This document shows positions 34,057-43,447 of a stretch of DNA of 64,000 nt, piece after piece. Numbering within the stretch: position 1 is the first letter of the stretch; the number at the start of each line of letters is the position of its first letter. A program made the position numbers and the translations under genes. Origin of the DNA: Clostridiales bacterium (GTDB taxonomy: Bacteria; Bacillota; Clostridia; Oscillospirales; Acutalibacteraceae); NCBI GenBank assembly GCA_022801595.1, contig JAAWSO010000003.1:124001-188000 (forward strand), written 5' to 3'. Below the pieces are notes generated by a model. That model ran no database searches. It was not told the DNA's origin and was given only the letters and a program-made list of their open reading frames with translations.

Positions 34057-34905
34057 TTATTTCCCGGCAAAATCCCGCCGATATACCAAAAAATCAAACT
34101 GGATTTCCGTTTCTAGCCGTGTGGTTTCCTGAAGCCGCCGGCTGCCCTCCACCGGGGTCTTCCAGTAATAGGGCGTCATCGCGAACAAATCCTGAATGGT
34201 CTTTGGGCTTTCCAGCAAAAGCTTTCCCGAAACTGGTATTCGCTCTACAAAGGAAAATCCTGAATATTCCGTTTTTCGATGTTCGTTTTCATAGGGGTTC
34301 TCATAGAGGATTTCCTTCAGGCCGAATAAATGGCGTTCCCCCGGCACCACCAGGAGCATCACCCCGCCTGGGCGCACCACCCGAGCAAATTCCTCTTCCA
34401 CAATCGGCGCGAACACATTGACCAGGCAATCCACCGCCTGGTCGGCCACAGGAATGGCAAAGATGCTGGCCACCGCAAATTCTATATTGGGGTAGCGTTT
34501 GGCCGCCGCTTTTACCGCGAATTTGGAAATGTCAAACCCGGCGATCTCTGGAGCAAGCTCCGCGGCCCCCAGCGCCTGGGCCATCCGTCCGGTATAATAA
34601 CCCTCCCCGCACCCAGCGTCCAGAAGAACGGCCGGATGGCCTTGATTGGAATGATCGGACAAATATTTTACAATAAGTTGATTTAATGTATCACTAAACA
34701 ATTGGTAATGATTCTGTTCTAGGAAATCCCGGCGGGAGCGCACCATTTGCTTGGAATCGCCAGGATGCTTGGAATGCATTTTGTTGGACGGCAGCAAGTG
34801 GAAATAGCCTTCTGCCGCCCGGTCATAGCTGTGCCCCTTCGAGCAGAAACAGCGGTTCCCATCCTGCTGCATGGGCTGCTTACAGATGGGACAGTGAAAG
34901 ATCAT
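34057..34905 (-). CDS. rlmA: 23S rRNA guanine methyltransferase, RlmA family
   Basis: 282 residues. The N-terminal zinc site (C5, C8, C21, H25 in FHCPICKQ...CFCSKGHSYD) and a Rossmann methyltransferase core with the SAM motif LLDAGCGEGYYTGRM are typical of RlmA. VNVFAPIVEEEFARVVRPGG is the motif IV-VI region. It modifies a guanine of 23S rRNA hairpin 35 in known members. It starts 32 bp after polA. Confidence 0.92.
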   Translation of the reverse strand: MIFHCPICKQPMQQDGNRCFCSKGHSYDRAAEGYFHLLPSNKMHSKHPGDSKQMVRSRRDFLEQNHYQLFSDTLNQLIVKYLSDHSNQGHPAVLLDAGCGEGYYTGRMAQALGAAELAPEIAGFDISKFAVKAAAKRYPNIEFAVASIFAIPVADQAVDCLVNVFAPIVEEEFARVVRPGGVMLLVVPGERHLFGLKEILYENPYENEHRKTEYSGFSFVERIPVSGKLLLESPKTIQDLFAMTPYYWKTPVEGSRRLQETTRLETEIQFDFLVYRRDFAGK

Positions 34906-34937
34906 TGGGCATCCCTCCTTGCTTGATGTTTCAGGGA

Positions 34938-37562
34938 TTACGCTTTCGCGTCATACCAGGTTTTCCCGATCTGGCTTTCCGCCACCATGGGCGCCGCCAG
35001 GGAGATCGCCGACTCCATTTCCTCCCGGAGCAGCTTCGCTACCTGCTCCGCTTCCGCTTCCGGCGATTCCACGATCAACTCATCGTGTACCTGCAAAATC
35101 AAGCGGGCTTGCAGTCCTTCCATTTCCAAACGGTTTTCCACCTGAACCATGGCAATCTTAATGATGTCCGCCGCCGCCCCTTGAATGGGCATGTTGCGGG
35201 CGACACGCTGTCCAAAATTGCGCAGGTTAAAATTGGAAGAGCTCAGCTCCGGCAGATACCGGCGGCGGCCAAAAATGGTTTCTACATAGCCCTGTTCCTT
35301 GGCCCGCTCCACCACCTGCTCCATGTAACGGCGCACCCCGCTGTAATAATCCAAATACGCATTGATATAAGACTCCGCTTCCCGCCGGGTTACGCCGATA
35401 TCCTTGGCCAGCGAAAAAGCCCCAATGCCATAGACGATTCCAAAATTTACCGCCTTAGCGCGGCTGCGCATCAGGGGCGTGACCATTTCTTCCGGCATGT
35501 GAAATACTTGGGAGGCTGTTTCCCGGTGGATGTCCTTGTTCTCCCGGAACGCTTCCAGCATATTCCCATCATTGGCCACATGAGCCAGCACCCGCAGCTC
35601 AATTTGGGAATAGTCCGCATCCACCAACACGCAGCCCTCTTTGGCTACGAAAAACCGCCGCATTTCCCGGCCGATATCGGTGCGTACTGGGATGTTTTGC
35701 AGGTTTGGTTCGGTGGAACTAATCCGTCCGGTACGGGTTTCGGTTTGATTAAAGCTGGAGTGAATCCGTCCGTCCTTCCCAATCGCCTTGAGCAATCCGT
35801 CGCAATAGGTGGATTTCAGCTTCGCCAGCGTGCGGTAATGCAGCACCATTTCCACCACCGGATGCTCATACCGAAGGTTTTCCAGCACCTCCGCATTGGT
35901 GGAATAGCCGCTTTTGGTTTTCTTCCCTGTAGGCAGCCCCAGTTTACCAAAGAGGGCCTCTCCTAACTGTTTGGGGGAATTGATATTAAACGCATAGCCG
36001 ACTTCTTCCTGGATCTTTTCCTGAAGCTGGTCGATCTGCTCTTGGAGAACCTCGCCATACGCCTGAATCCCTGGAGCGTCCACCGCAAACCCGACGGTTT
36101 CCATATGGGCCAGCACCCGCGCCAACGGAATCTCCATATTTTGCAGAAGCTCTTCCTGTTGATTCTTAGCAATTTCCTCTTTCAGCGTTTGGCAAAGCGC
36201 TGGGAATCCCAGGATATCCGACAAAACCGGAGCCAGGCGGTCTTTTTCCTCGTGTTCCAGTTCCTCAGCCAAGGTGGAAACCGCTACGCTATATTCCTGG
36301 GCCAAACGGCGGGGAGAATAATCGGAGGAAGCGGGATTGAGCAGATAGCCAGCCAGCATGGTATCCATTACCACGCCATGGCAGGAAACCCCAAGCCGTT
36401 CCAACGAGGCATGGAGCGGTTTGGAATCGTGGGTATATTTGGCGATATCCTCACATTCAAAAAATTCCACTAGAAAAATAGAATCCTCTTTGGAATTTTT
36501 TTGATCAAAAATACAAATCGTATTCTCATACTGAAAGACCAAAAACAAAATTTCGGATTCCGGCCCATAGACCGGGAGAAAATAGGCCGCTCCCTCCTGC
36601 TGCAACGCCGCCAACAATCCCTGTTCGTCCTGACAGAACCGAACCGGTAAAACCGTCATCTCTTTTCCCGAAGCTTCCAACGCGGCTTCCTCGGGGGTAA
36701 TCCCCATCTTTTTCATTAGGGAAAACAGTTCCAGTTTGGTCATGATTCGGGCAGCTTGTCCCCGGTCCCCTTCTCCTACCACATAGTGTTCCAAAACCGT
36801 ATCAATAGGCACTTGGGTGCAAATTTCTCCCAGACGATAGCTTAAAAATGCATCGTCCTTGCCATCCGCCAGCTTCCGGTACATGGCCGGCTTTAGTTCC
36901 AAAGAATCCAGATTCTCATAAAGATAGGAAATGCCGCCAAATTTTTGGATCAATTCCCCGGCTCCTTTTTGTCCAATCCCCTTGACACCGGGGATATTGT
37001 CGGAGGAATCCCCCATCAAGGCTTTGATGTCAATGAGCTGGCGGGGGGTCACGCCGTATTCCTCCTGGATTTTTTCTTCATCGTACACAGTTACCTGGGG
37101 CTGGCCAAACTTGGTGCTGGCCAAGCGCACGCTGACTCCTGGACTGACCAGTTGTAAACTGTCCCGGTCACCGGTAGCAATGATACACTCATTGCCGGTC
37201 TCCTTGCACACCCGGGCAAAGGTCCCCAAGATATCGTCGGCCTCATACCCTTCACAGGTCACAATTTGGTAACCCAATGCCGCCAGCAATTCTTTCAGGG
37301 TAGGAAGCTGCTGAGCCAGCTCCTCGGGCATCCCTTTCCGCTGGGCCTTATAGCCTTCATATTCTTTGTGGCGGAAGGTGGGCCCCCGCAAATCAAAAGC
37401 AATGGCCACGGCGTCCGGGTTGCTCTCCTCTTTGACTCGCTGCAGCATGGTCAGGAATCCAAAGATCCCATTGGTAAACACCCCTTCCTTTGTGCTCAAT
37501 AACTTAATTCCGTAATAGGCCCGGTTTAAAATACTGTTGCCGTCCAATACCAAAAGTTTCAT
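34938..37562 (-). CDS. polA: DNA polymerase I
   Basis: About 874 residues. The 5'-3' exonuclease domain (about 1-290) has LLVLDGNSILNRAYYG, ATGDRDSLQLV and GDSSDNIPGVKGIGQKGA. The polymerase domain (about 460-874) shows motif A DADYSQIELRVLAH, motif B RSRAKAVNFGIVYGIG and motif C LQVHDELIVE. The central 3'-5' exonuclease fold is present (MDTMLAGYLLNP) but the DxE metal motif is missing, so proofreading is probably lost, as in several Gram-positive Pol I enzymes. ATG 37562 was chosen, aligned with the family start and after GGGAG. Confidence 0.97.
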   Translation of the reverse strand: MKLLVLDGNSILNRAYYGIKLLSTKEGVFTNGIFGFLTMLQRVKEESNPDAVAIAFDLRGPTFRHKEYEGYKAQRKGMPEELAQQLPTLKELLAALGYQIVTCEGYEADDILGTFARVCKETGNECIIATGDRDSLQLVSPGVSVRLASTKFGQPQVTVYDEEKIQEEYGVTPRQLIDIKALMGDSSDNIPGVKGIGQKGAGELIQKFGGISYLYENLDSLELKPAMYRKLADGKDDAFLSYRLGEICTQVPIDTVLEHYVVGEGDRGQAARIMTKLELFSLMKKMGITPEEAALEASGKEMTVLPVRFCQDEQGLLAALQQEGAAYFLPVYGPESEILFLVFQYENTICIFDQKNSKEDSIFLVEFFECEDIAKYTHDSKPLHASLERLGVSCHGVVMDTMLAGYLLNPASSDYSPRRLAQEYSVAVSTLAEELEHEEKDRLAPVLSDILGFPALCQTLKEEIAKNQQEELLQNMEIPLARVLAHMETVGFAVDAPGIQAYGEVLQEQIDQLQEKIQEEVGYAFNINSPKQLGEALFGKLGLPTGKKTKSGYSTNAEVLENLRYEHPVVEMVLHYRTLAKLKSTYCDGLLKAIGKDGRIHSSFNQTETRTGRISSTEPNLQNIPVRTDIGREMRRFFVAKEGCVLVDADYSQIELRVLAHVANDGNMLEAFRENKDIHRETASQVFHMPEEMVTPLMRSRAKAVNFGIVYGIGAFSLAKDIGVTRREAESYINAYLDYYSGVRRYMEQVVERAKEQGYVETIFGRRRYLPELSSSNFNLRNFGQRVARNMPIQGAAADIIKIAMVQVENRLEMEGLQARLILQVHDELIVESPEAEAEQVAKLLREEMESAISLAAPMVAESQIGKTWYDAKA

Positions 37563-37706
37563 TTGGATTCGTCTCCCTTTTCCATGATGCAAAGTTCAAT
37601 GTTATGATCCCTTTTCCCCGTTTGGTTGCCAACGCTCAATGTTTCAAACCTTACGGTTCCCCATCGAAAGGCTACCCGATCAATGGGAAGGATTCTTTCA
37701 TCATTA

Positions 37707-38198
37707 TCATTTCATTTTTAAATTTCCAGATACATGGATAACATGCGCAATGAAAAAGACACCTCCTGCAACCATAAGAATTGTATTTTTTCGCCATGAA
37801 CCGATCAAAACATAATACAGCGGTGGAAGCAAAACGATAAAAAACATCATCACAAACATGGTTTGATACCCTGTAACATACAATCCCCATCCAATAAAAT
37901 TTGTCAATAGAACCGCGACCGTCAACGAAAAAAATACCTTTTCGGATTTTTTGGTTACGGAAAACAGCACAGCATTTTTATGGACGATAAATATCATGAA
38001 AAAAATACAAAGGGAACCGAGCGCTTTCTCACATAGATTAAGAAAAACAGACGATTCCTGCATATTCATAATAGGATTTGTTTCCAGCTGAAACAATGGC
38101 ATTAGCATATATGGAATTTCCTGGATAACAAAGCATGCTAAGCCCAATATCCAAAAGCCCAAGTATTGATTTCGGAACAGTTTTACCCATTGAAACAT
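37707..38198 (-). CDS. Integral membrane protein of unknown function
   Basis: About 163 residues with roughly five hydrophobic helices (for example YLGFWILGLACFVIQEIPYML, SLCIFFMIFIVH, VFFSLTVAVLLTNFIGWGLY and MFVMMFFIVLLPPLYYVLIG). No family recognised. ATG 38198 follows GGTGGAGGTAGCGGAG; a longer in-frame start at 38264 adds an unlikely Cys-rich leader. It stands between polA and the divergent dusB and may be cotranscribed with polA. Confidence 0.65.
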   Translation of the reverse strand: MFQWVKLFRNQYLGFWILGLACFVIQEIPYMLMPLFQLETNPIMNMQESSVFLNLCEKALGSLCIFFMIFIVHKNAVLFSVTKKSEKVFFSLTVAVLLTNFIGWGLYVTGYQTMFVMMFFIVLLPPLYYVLIGSWRKNTILMVAGGVFFIAHVIHVSGNLKMK

Positions 38199-38330
38199 CT
38201 CCGCTACCTCCACCACTCCCACTTTGTTATTGCAATTATAGCACACATACCCAGGATGGCACAATGCTTTGGTGAAAGGAAGGAAGCCCCTGACACCCCT
38301 TCAAGCAAAAGGGAAATTTGATTGGATGAC

Positions 38331-38359
38331 TTTGCAGCGAAAAAAATAAGTGCTATAAT
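38331..38359 (+). promoter_or_regulatory. Promoter of dusB
   Basis: -35 TTTGCA (38331-38336), a 17-base spacer, and -10 TATAAT (38354-38359). Confidence 0.65.
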
Positions 38360-38392
38360 AAAAAAATAATTTAAGAAAATGAGGAAGCAATC

Positions 38393-39415
38393 GTGAAAAT
38401 CGGCAATTTAGAAATCAAAGGGAAAGCCGTGCTGGCGCCGATGGCAGGCGTCAGCGACAAGCCTTTCCGGGAGCTGTGCGCCTCCTTTGGCGCGGCTTAT
38501 GTGATCACCGAAATGGTCAGTTCCAAGGCCCTCCAGTTTCAAGACAAAAAATCCGCGGAGCTGATGGAATTGGCGCCCGGCGAGCATCCGGCGGCCATCC
38601 AGATTTTTGGGGATGACCCTCAGATTATGGCGGAAGCCGCGGCAAAAGCCATGGCCTTCCAACCGGACGCCATCGACATTAATATGGGCTGCCCGGCCCC
38701 CAAAGTAAGCTGCACTGGAAGCGGCTCCGCCCTCATGAAACGGCCGGAGCTGTGCGGCCGGATTGTGGAAGCGGTGAAGCAAGCGGTTCCTGTCCCAGTC
38801 ACTGTCAAAATGCGCAAAGGCTGGGATAAACATTCGATCAATGTGGTGGAAGTGGCAAAAATCTGCGCCCATGCCGGCGCCGATGCCATTGCCATCCACG
38901 GCCGCACCCGGGAGGAAATGTATACTCCCCCTGCGGACTGGGACTGCATCCGCCAGGTCAAGGAAGCGGTGCCAGTGCCAGTCATTGGAAACGGAGATAT
39001 TTTCTCTGCTCAAGACGCTGTCCGTATGCTGGAATATACCAACTGCGATTTGGTGATGGTTGGACGGGGAGCTCTAGGCAATCCTTGGATTTTCGCCCAG
39101 ATCAACGCTTATTTGACAGAACAATGCTGTATTCTTCCGCCTCCCAGTTTATCGGAACGGATGCGGGTGATGCTTCAGCACATGGAAGCCCTCTGCAGCT
39201 GCAAAGGGGAATATCGAGGAATGCGGGAAGCCCGCAAGCATGTGGGCTGGTATCTAAAAGGGATGCGGGGGGCGGCGGAATTCCGCCGTCGGGCCGGCGC
39301 TCTTTCGGCCTTTGAGGAATTGGTGGCGTTGGTGCGGGATATTTACGAAGCCAACCAAGGAAACCTGGAAGAACCCGTGTGTTTTTCCCAGAAACCAGTC
39401 ATTCCCGAAATTTAA
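38393..39415 (+). CDS. dusB: tRNA-dihydrouridine synthase, DusB family
   Basis: 340 residues. FMN-dependent reduction of uridines in the tRNA D loop. It has the TIM-barrel start VLAPMAGVSDKPFRELC, INMGCPAPKVSCTGSGSALM with the catalytic Cys, VTVKMRKGWD, IAIHGRTREEMY and VIGNGDIFSAQDA, VMVGRGALGNPWIF. The start is GTG 38393 after GAGGAAG. It is full length and monocistronic. Confidence 0.96.
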   Translation: MKIGNLEIKGKAVLAPMAGVSDKPFRELCASFGAAYVITEMVSSKALQFQDKKSAELMELAPGEHPAAIQIFGDDPQIMAEAAAKAMAFQPDAIDINMGCPAPKVSCTGSGSALMKRPELCGRIVEAVKQAVPVPVTVKMRKGWDKHSINVVEVAKICAHAGADAIAIHGRTREEMYTPPADWDCIRQVKEAVPVPVIGNGDIFSAQDAVRMLEYTNCDLVMVGRGALGNPWIFAQINAYLTEQCCILPPPSLSERMRVMLQHMEALCSCKGEYRGMREARKHVGWYLKGMRGAAEFRRRAGALSAFEELVALVRDIYEANQGNLEEPVCFSQKPVIPEI

Positions 39416-39458
39416 ATTTTCGCTCTGGAAGGCACAGAAAGAAAATCCATTTGGGAAT

Positions 39459-39497
39459 AAAACAGCACACGGAGGATTTCTCTCCGTGTGCTGTTTT
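39459..39497 (+). terminator. Terminator of dusB, CRCACGGAG family
   Basis: The stem AAACAGCACACGGAG/CTCCGTGTGCTGTTT is followed by T residues. Confidence 0.92.
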
Positions 39498-39504
39498 AAA
39501 AGTT

Positions 39505-39620
39505 TCCTGGAATGTTTCGCTTGCTCTTTGGGAGCGGCGGCATTGTCTACAAGCCTGAGCGCGACGCTAGTATTTCCAATTCTCATCTAACAGAGCGAAG
39601 GACAAGCGAATTGGCGGATC
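39505..39620 (+). repeat. Dispersed repeat family A, copy 3
   Basis: It reads GGAATGTTTCGCTTGCTCTT, GAGCGCGACGCTAGTATTTC, CTCATCTAACAGAGCGAAGG on the forward strand and aligns along its length with the reverse strand of 28676-28805. It directly follows the dusB terminator. Confidence 0.8.
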
Positions 39621-39640
39621 GCCGTCGGACTTGTTGTGGC

Positions 39641-40813
39641 CTAGTAGAGGACGACTGTGTCGTTGCGGACGGCACAGCGGCTTTCATAGCTTTGCTGTTG
39701 GTGGGTTTCCACGTCGAAAATGGAATTGAATTCAAAAGAATCCCGGTCATCACTCATAATGTAACGGGCGATGAGAAACCGGTCTTCCACGCAGGCCACA
39801 AAATCCCCTAGCTCCCGGGTATATTTCCCCCGGACCTTGGAGTTGAGCACGCCTTTGATCTCTATCTCATCCTCTTGCTCCCGCACTCGATAAACATGGC
39901 CGTTGGTGGTGTCAATGAGAAAATTGGCTTCCGCTTCATTTTCTTGTAGATTGAGCGTGGCGGCCACATCTTTTTCCCAAGTGTTTTTGTTGATGGCGCA
40001 GATTCTTTGATCGTCGTTTGGGAAATATTTGGCGCGGAAATACAGGCTGTCCGCATCCATTCCAGCATATCGCACCAACCCATTGGTGTCAGCACAGAAC
40101 AGCAAGGTCATATCCAGTTCCTCACCAGTCTCCACCCCTTGAAGAAAATGCTTCAAAGAGCATGTCCAAACCTGATCGTAGATCTCGCCTCCCACAGAGT
40201 CCCGACTGTGGTAATACAGTTCCTTCTCAATCTCCGTTCCATAGGGCTGGAGAACCATCAGCCACGGCTCTCCTTCCCGCTGATAAGAAAGAATCTGACT
40301 GCTATCCACATTACAAATGCGGCTATCTTTCACATAATGGTAGGTTTCCGTTGTGAGGTCATAGAGGTAGGCGATCTGGGGAAACCCAGTGAGTTTTTCG
40401 TATTCGGCAAACAGCTTTTGATGCTCTTGATTGGCCGTGGTATAAAACAAAATGTGGCTGGAATCCAGCGCTTTGCAATCTTCCAGATTCCCAATAAAAT
40501 AAATCTGAGCCAGGTTTTTTTCCGCCCCGGTATGTTTATCAATCCGCAGAATCCAAGCCAGATTTTCTCCCTTTTCCATCACCATAATGATTTCCTCTTC
40601 AAAGGCGAAATAATGCCGCTGATAGGCCGCGTTGCTTAAAATATAATTGGCTACAATCCGCTCGGTCTGCGTGACCCGGTCGTATTCCAAAAGGAACAGG
40701 CTGTCATGCCCTTCCTCTGTCTTTTCCTCTGCATAATAAATCCTGGTATCGCTAATTTCAATGAGTTTCACATTGCAATCTGTGAAAAAATTTCTCATAT
40801 CCACAACCGTCAT
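39641..40813 (-). CDS. Hypothetical protein, propeller-like repeats
   Basis: About 390 residues with no recognised family. The sequence is rich in short beta-strand pairs with recurring aromatic-acidic turns (RIYYAEEKTEEGHDSLFLLEYD, HYFAFEEEIIMVMEKG, HILFYTTANQEHQ, DSLYFRAKYFPNDDQRICAINK), suggesting a beta-propeller. There is no signal peptide, so it should be cytoplasmic. I prefer ATG 40813 (third codon of the frame starting at 40819), which sits eight bases from GGAGAG. It appears to be alone in its transcript. Confidence 0.65.
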   Translation of the reverse strand: MTVVDMRNFFTDCNVKLIEISDTRIYYAEEKTEEGHDSLFLLEYDRVTQTERIVANYILSNAAYQRHYFAFEEEIIMVMEKGENLAWILRIDKHTGAEKNLAQIYFIGNLEDCKALDSSHILFYTTANQEHQKLFAEYEKLTGFPQIAYLYDLTTETYHYVKDSRICNVDSSQILSYQREGEPWLMVLQPYGTEIEKELYYHSRDSVGGEIYDQVWTCSLKHFLQGVETGEELDMTLLFCADTNGLVRYAGMDADSLYFRAKYFPNDDQRICAINKNTWEKDVAATLNLQENEAEANFLIDTTNGHVYRVREQEDEIEIKGVLNSKVRGKYTRELGDFVACVEDRFLIARYIMSDDRDSFEFNSIFDVETHQQQSYESRCAVRNDTVVLY

Positions 40814-41199
40814 AAGCATTCTCTCCTAATCGTCATCCATACTTCCACAACCGTACCGGATATCGGATGTATCGTTTTTCTTCATCCATTCCATTTTAAT
40901 ATCTATGTAATTTGATAAAAATATTCTGAATTTAAAAGAATCCAAGGTTCCAGCTTATCATTCTGGAAAACTCGAAGAACCCAGAGCGTGACGCTGCCAT
41001 TTCAATTCTCAACTTGGGCGAGAAGCCCTCTCATTAACCTGGCTCCCTGGGAGTATTATAACATAAAGATACAGGGTTTTCATTACATTTTCATCCAAAT
41101 TATTGTATAATATTAGACAGGAAACCTGGAAAAAACCAGCCTGTGGAGGCGAACCTTCTCGCAGGCTGGGATATTTCACAGAGAGGAGGCGAAAAATCA
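40814..41199. other. Intergenic region with repeat A fragment and Smr promoter
   Basis: A shortened repeat A copy lies at about 40984-41030. A likely promoter of the Smr gene follows: TTACAT, 17 bases, TATAAT ending near 41111. No gene is seen. Confidence 0.5.
40984..41030 (+). repeat. Dispersed repeat family A, short copy 4
   Basis: It carries the core AGAGCGTGACGCTGCCATTT-CAATTCTCAACTTGGGCGAG, matching the centre of the longer copies with loss of the flanks. Confidence 0.6.
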
Positions 41200-41457
41200 A
41201 TGATTTCTTCCAAACACGGCACCATGATGGAGGTGGATATCCATGGACTGACTGCCGACGACGCCCGGCGGCAATTGGAGCAGTTCCTTTCCCGAGTGGC
41301 CCCATCCATTACGGAAGTGGTGGTTATCCATGGGTATAACGGCGGCCAAGTGTTGATGAATATGGTTCGCAACCAACTGAAGCATCCCCGTATCGCTTCC
41401 AAAATGATCTCCCTCAATTCTGGCCAAACCCGGATTCTCCTAAAGCCCAAACCCTGA
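41200..41457 (+). CDS. Stand-alone small MutS-related (Smr) domain protein
   Basis: 85 residues, essentially one Smr domain: VDIHGLTADDARRQLEQFL, VVVIHGYNGGQVLMNMVRNQL and a short hydrophobic end. The usual HGxG loop reads HGYNGG. Smr domains nick or cut nucleic acids; here no other domain is present. ATG 41200 follows GAGAGGAGGCG. An in-frame ATG at 41143 lies upstream without a good site. Confidence 0.9.
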   Translation: MISSKHGTMMEVDIHGLTADDARRQLEQFLSRVAPSITEVVVIHGYNGGQVLMNMVRNQLKHPRIASKMISLNSGQTRILLKPKP

Positions 41458-41506
41458 TAAAAAAGCAAGAGCCTCTGACCAACGCCAGAAGCCCTCGCTT
41501 TTTTAT
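41458..41506 (+). terminator. Terminator of the Smr gene
   Basis: The imperfect stem AAAAGCAAGAGCCTCTG/CAGAAGCCCTCGCTTTT is followed by T residues. A-rich left flank suggests it could also end the convergent LCP gene. Confidence 0.75.
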
Positions 41507-41527
41507 TTACTCGATTTATCGGTCTAG

Positions 41528-42652
41528 TTACCGCACCTTATCCGGCACATCGTTTTCATACAAAAATTCCACCAGCAGTCTGCTGTTTTCCGTCAGGTTT
41601 GGGATGAGAACTGCTGCCCTAGATCCGCTGATCGTCACATATTCATCGGTATAATAGCCATCAACCGGAACCCGGTTTTGCTCCATGGGATAATCCAAAT
41701 AGGCCATAATGTTAGCGGCCAGCGCCAACACTTCATTTTTGCTCATGTTGGTAGTGATCATGCCCAAGATCTTGGCCAGAGCGTTATTAATGGTGAAAAT
41801 ATCCGAGGTTTTCATCTTCTCTATCAAGCTCATAACGACCTTGCGCTGCCGCTCCGTACGGCCTTGGTCATTGCCAATGGCACGAATCCGGGAATAGTAC
41901 CGAGCCTGTTTTCCCGTTAAATTGTGGGTGCCAGCGGACAACCTCTTGCCCTTCTCACCGGAATACTGGTTTACCAGCTTGGCTTCCTCCTGGGTTAATT
42001 CGATTTCTACCCCGCCTAGCGTGTCGATGATATCCTCAAAGTTGTCGTAATCAATAATCACATAACGGTCGATATCCACACCAAAATTGCTTTCCAGAGT
42101 CTGAACAGTCAGAGTCGCGCCGCCTAAGCTGTAAGCGGCATTGATCCGATTTGGCGCCCAGCCGGGAATCTGCACATACATATCCCGCATGAAGGAAGTA
42201 AGTTTTAGTTTTTCGTGCCGGGTATCAATGGTCAGAAGCATCTGGCTGTCACTGCGTCCCACATCGTTTTCCTGGTAGTCGTCTACACCCAGCAACAGGA
42301 TATTCATCACCGCGTCGTCATGGTAGAGGCCTTTGCTGGAAGGAGATTCCCCAAGGCTGACGTTACTATTTTCGTGGTCGCCCTGCAGAGAGGACGGGGT
42401 GGCGGATGGCGTGTTGGTTGCTTCCTCGTCGGGTCTAAAGTCAATGTTATTGAGCATTCCTTCCGCATACATGCAACCGCCGCCCACAATCAGGAACGCT
42501 ACGCTGAAAATCGCTACAATAATGTTTACAGCCTTGCGCTTACCGCTGAGCTTCGGCCTTTTGTGAACATTGCTGGAAGGATCTTGCAGGCCATGACCGT
42601 CGCCATAAGGGTTCGTTTCAAAATCCCGTTTCATCTTTTTCCGTTTGCTCAA
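41528..42652 (-). CDS. LCP (LytR-CpsA-Psr) family wall-polymer ligase
   Basis: 374 residues. It attaches anionic polymers from undecaprenyl-pyrophosphate carriers to peptidoglycan. The N-terminus is a basic cytoplasmic tail of about 37 residues, one membrane helix (VNIIVAIFSVAFLIVGGG) and a Thr/Ser-rich stalk. The LCP domain shows ILLLGVDDYQENDVGRSDSQML, SFMRDMYVQIPG, RINAAYSLGG and ARYYSRIRAIGNDQGRTERQR. Start is TTG 42652 after AAAGGATG. The catalytic arginines of the domain are present. Confidence 0.93.
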   Translation of the reverse strand: MSKRKKMKRDFETNPYGDGHGLQDPSSNVHKRPKLSGKRKAVNIIVAIFSVAFLIVGGGCMYAEGMLNNIDFRPDEEATNTPSATPSSLQGDHENSNVSLGESPSSKGLYHDDAVMNILLLGVDDYQENDVGRSDSQMLLTIDTRHEKLKLTSFMRDMYVQIPGWAPNRINAAYSLGGATLTVQTLESNFGVDIDRYVIIDYDNFEDIIDTLGGVEIELTQEEAKLVNQYSGEKGKRLSAGTHNLTGKQARYYSRIRAIGNDQGRTERQRKVVMSLIEKMKTSDIFTINNALAKILGMITTNMSKNEVLALAANIMAYLDYPMEQNRVPVDGYYTDEYVTISGSRAAVLIPNLTENSRLLVEFLYENDVPDKVR

Positions 42653-42841
42653 AAATCTTCATCCTTTCTCCAATGTCGCCTCTGGGTTGAGGGCTACATT
42701 GACATTGTTCTTCCGTTCCCTTTTTTAATAATTTTGAGATTTTCGTTTTTTCTCGACAATCTTTAAAAAAAAGTATACAGGATATTGGAAACCAAATAAT
42801 TCTAAAAAAGAAAAACCGTGCAAAAGTATTGCAAAAGTTCC

Positions 42842-43447
42842 CTAGTGTTCGGAAAGGCCGCTTCCAGATTCTTGTTCATCCAAAGTCAACTGGTAAGAAG
42901 GCAGGAATTCTTCTAAGAAGCAATCCACTTCGGGAAGCTTCATCTCCGTCAGAGACTGGCGCAGGGTTTGTTCTGCTTTGGTAAACTCCTCGTTGCCCAT
43001 GCCTCTCTCCTCCACGCATTTGATTAAAGCGGAAAGCTTATCCGCCGCCTTGACCAAAATCAAAAGTTCCTGATCTTCCGGGTCGTTTTGATGGATTAAG
43101 GAAGCATATGGCTTCCGTAAATCCTCCGGCAGCAGAGACAACAACCGTTTCTGAGCCATATCCTCTACTTGCCGATAGGCTTCCCGGATATCCGGGCTGT
43201 AATACTTGACTGGGGTGGGCAAATCCCCGGTGATAATTTCCGTCACATCATGGAATAAAGCTAAAGCAGCGGCTCGCTCCGCATGGACCTGGCCATTAAA
43301 CCGGGTATTGCGCAGCGTAGCCAGGGCATGAGCCAACAGTGCGGTATCCAAACTATGCTCCCCAATGTTTTCATTCCGGGTATTGCGCATCAGGCCCCAT
43401 CGGTTGATGTATTTCATTCTCGATAACATGGCATAAAAGTGAAACAT
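42842..43447 (-). CDS. yfbR: HD-domain 5'-deoxynucleotidase, YfbR family
   Basis: 201 residues. It dephosphorylates deoxynucleoside 5'-monophosphates in the known E. coli enzyme. The start FHFYAMLSRMKYINRWGLMRN, metal His in GEHSLDTALLAH, the HD pair in ALFHDVTEIITGDLPTPVKY, and LILVKAADKLSALIKC are typical. It is full length. It follows a 5' leader of about 170 bases from a probable TATAAT near 43632. Confidence 0.9.
   Translation of the reverse strand: MFHFYAMLSRMKYINRWGLMRNTRNENIGEHSLDTALLAHALATLRNTRFNGQVHAERAAALALFHDVTEIITGDLPTPVKYYSPDIREAYRQVEDMAQKRLLSLLPEDLRKPYASLIHQNDPEDQELLILVKAADKLSALIKCVEERGMGNEEFTKAEQTLRQSLTEMKLPEVDCFLEEFLPSYQLTLDEQESGSGLSEH

Noticed and set aside
34905..35966. 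353-codon plus-strand frame opposite polA
   Set aside because: Antisense shadow of polA; the composition (His, Arg, Gln-rich) is typical of reversed GC-biased coding sequence.
39505..39620. Short protein YKPERDASISNSHLTERRTS as a real gene
   Set aside because: The same peptide recurs in other copies of repeat family A in either orientation, without start signals; it is the translation of a repeat.
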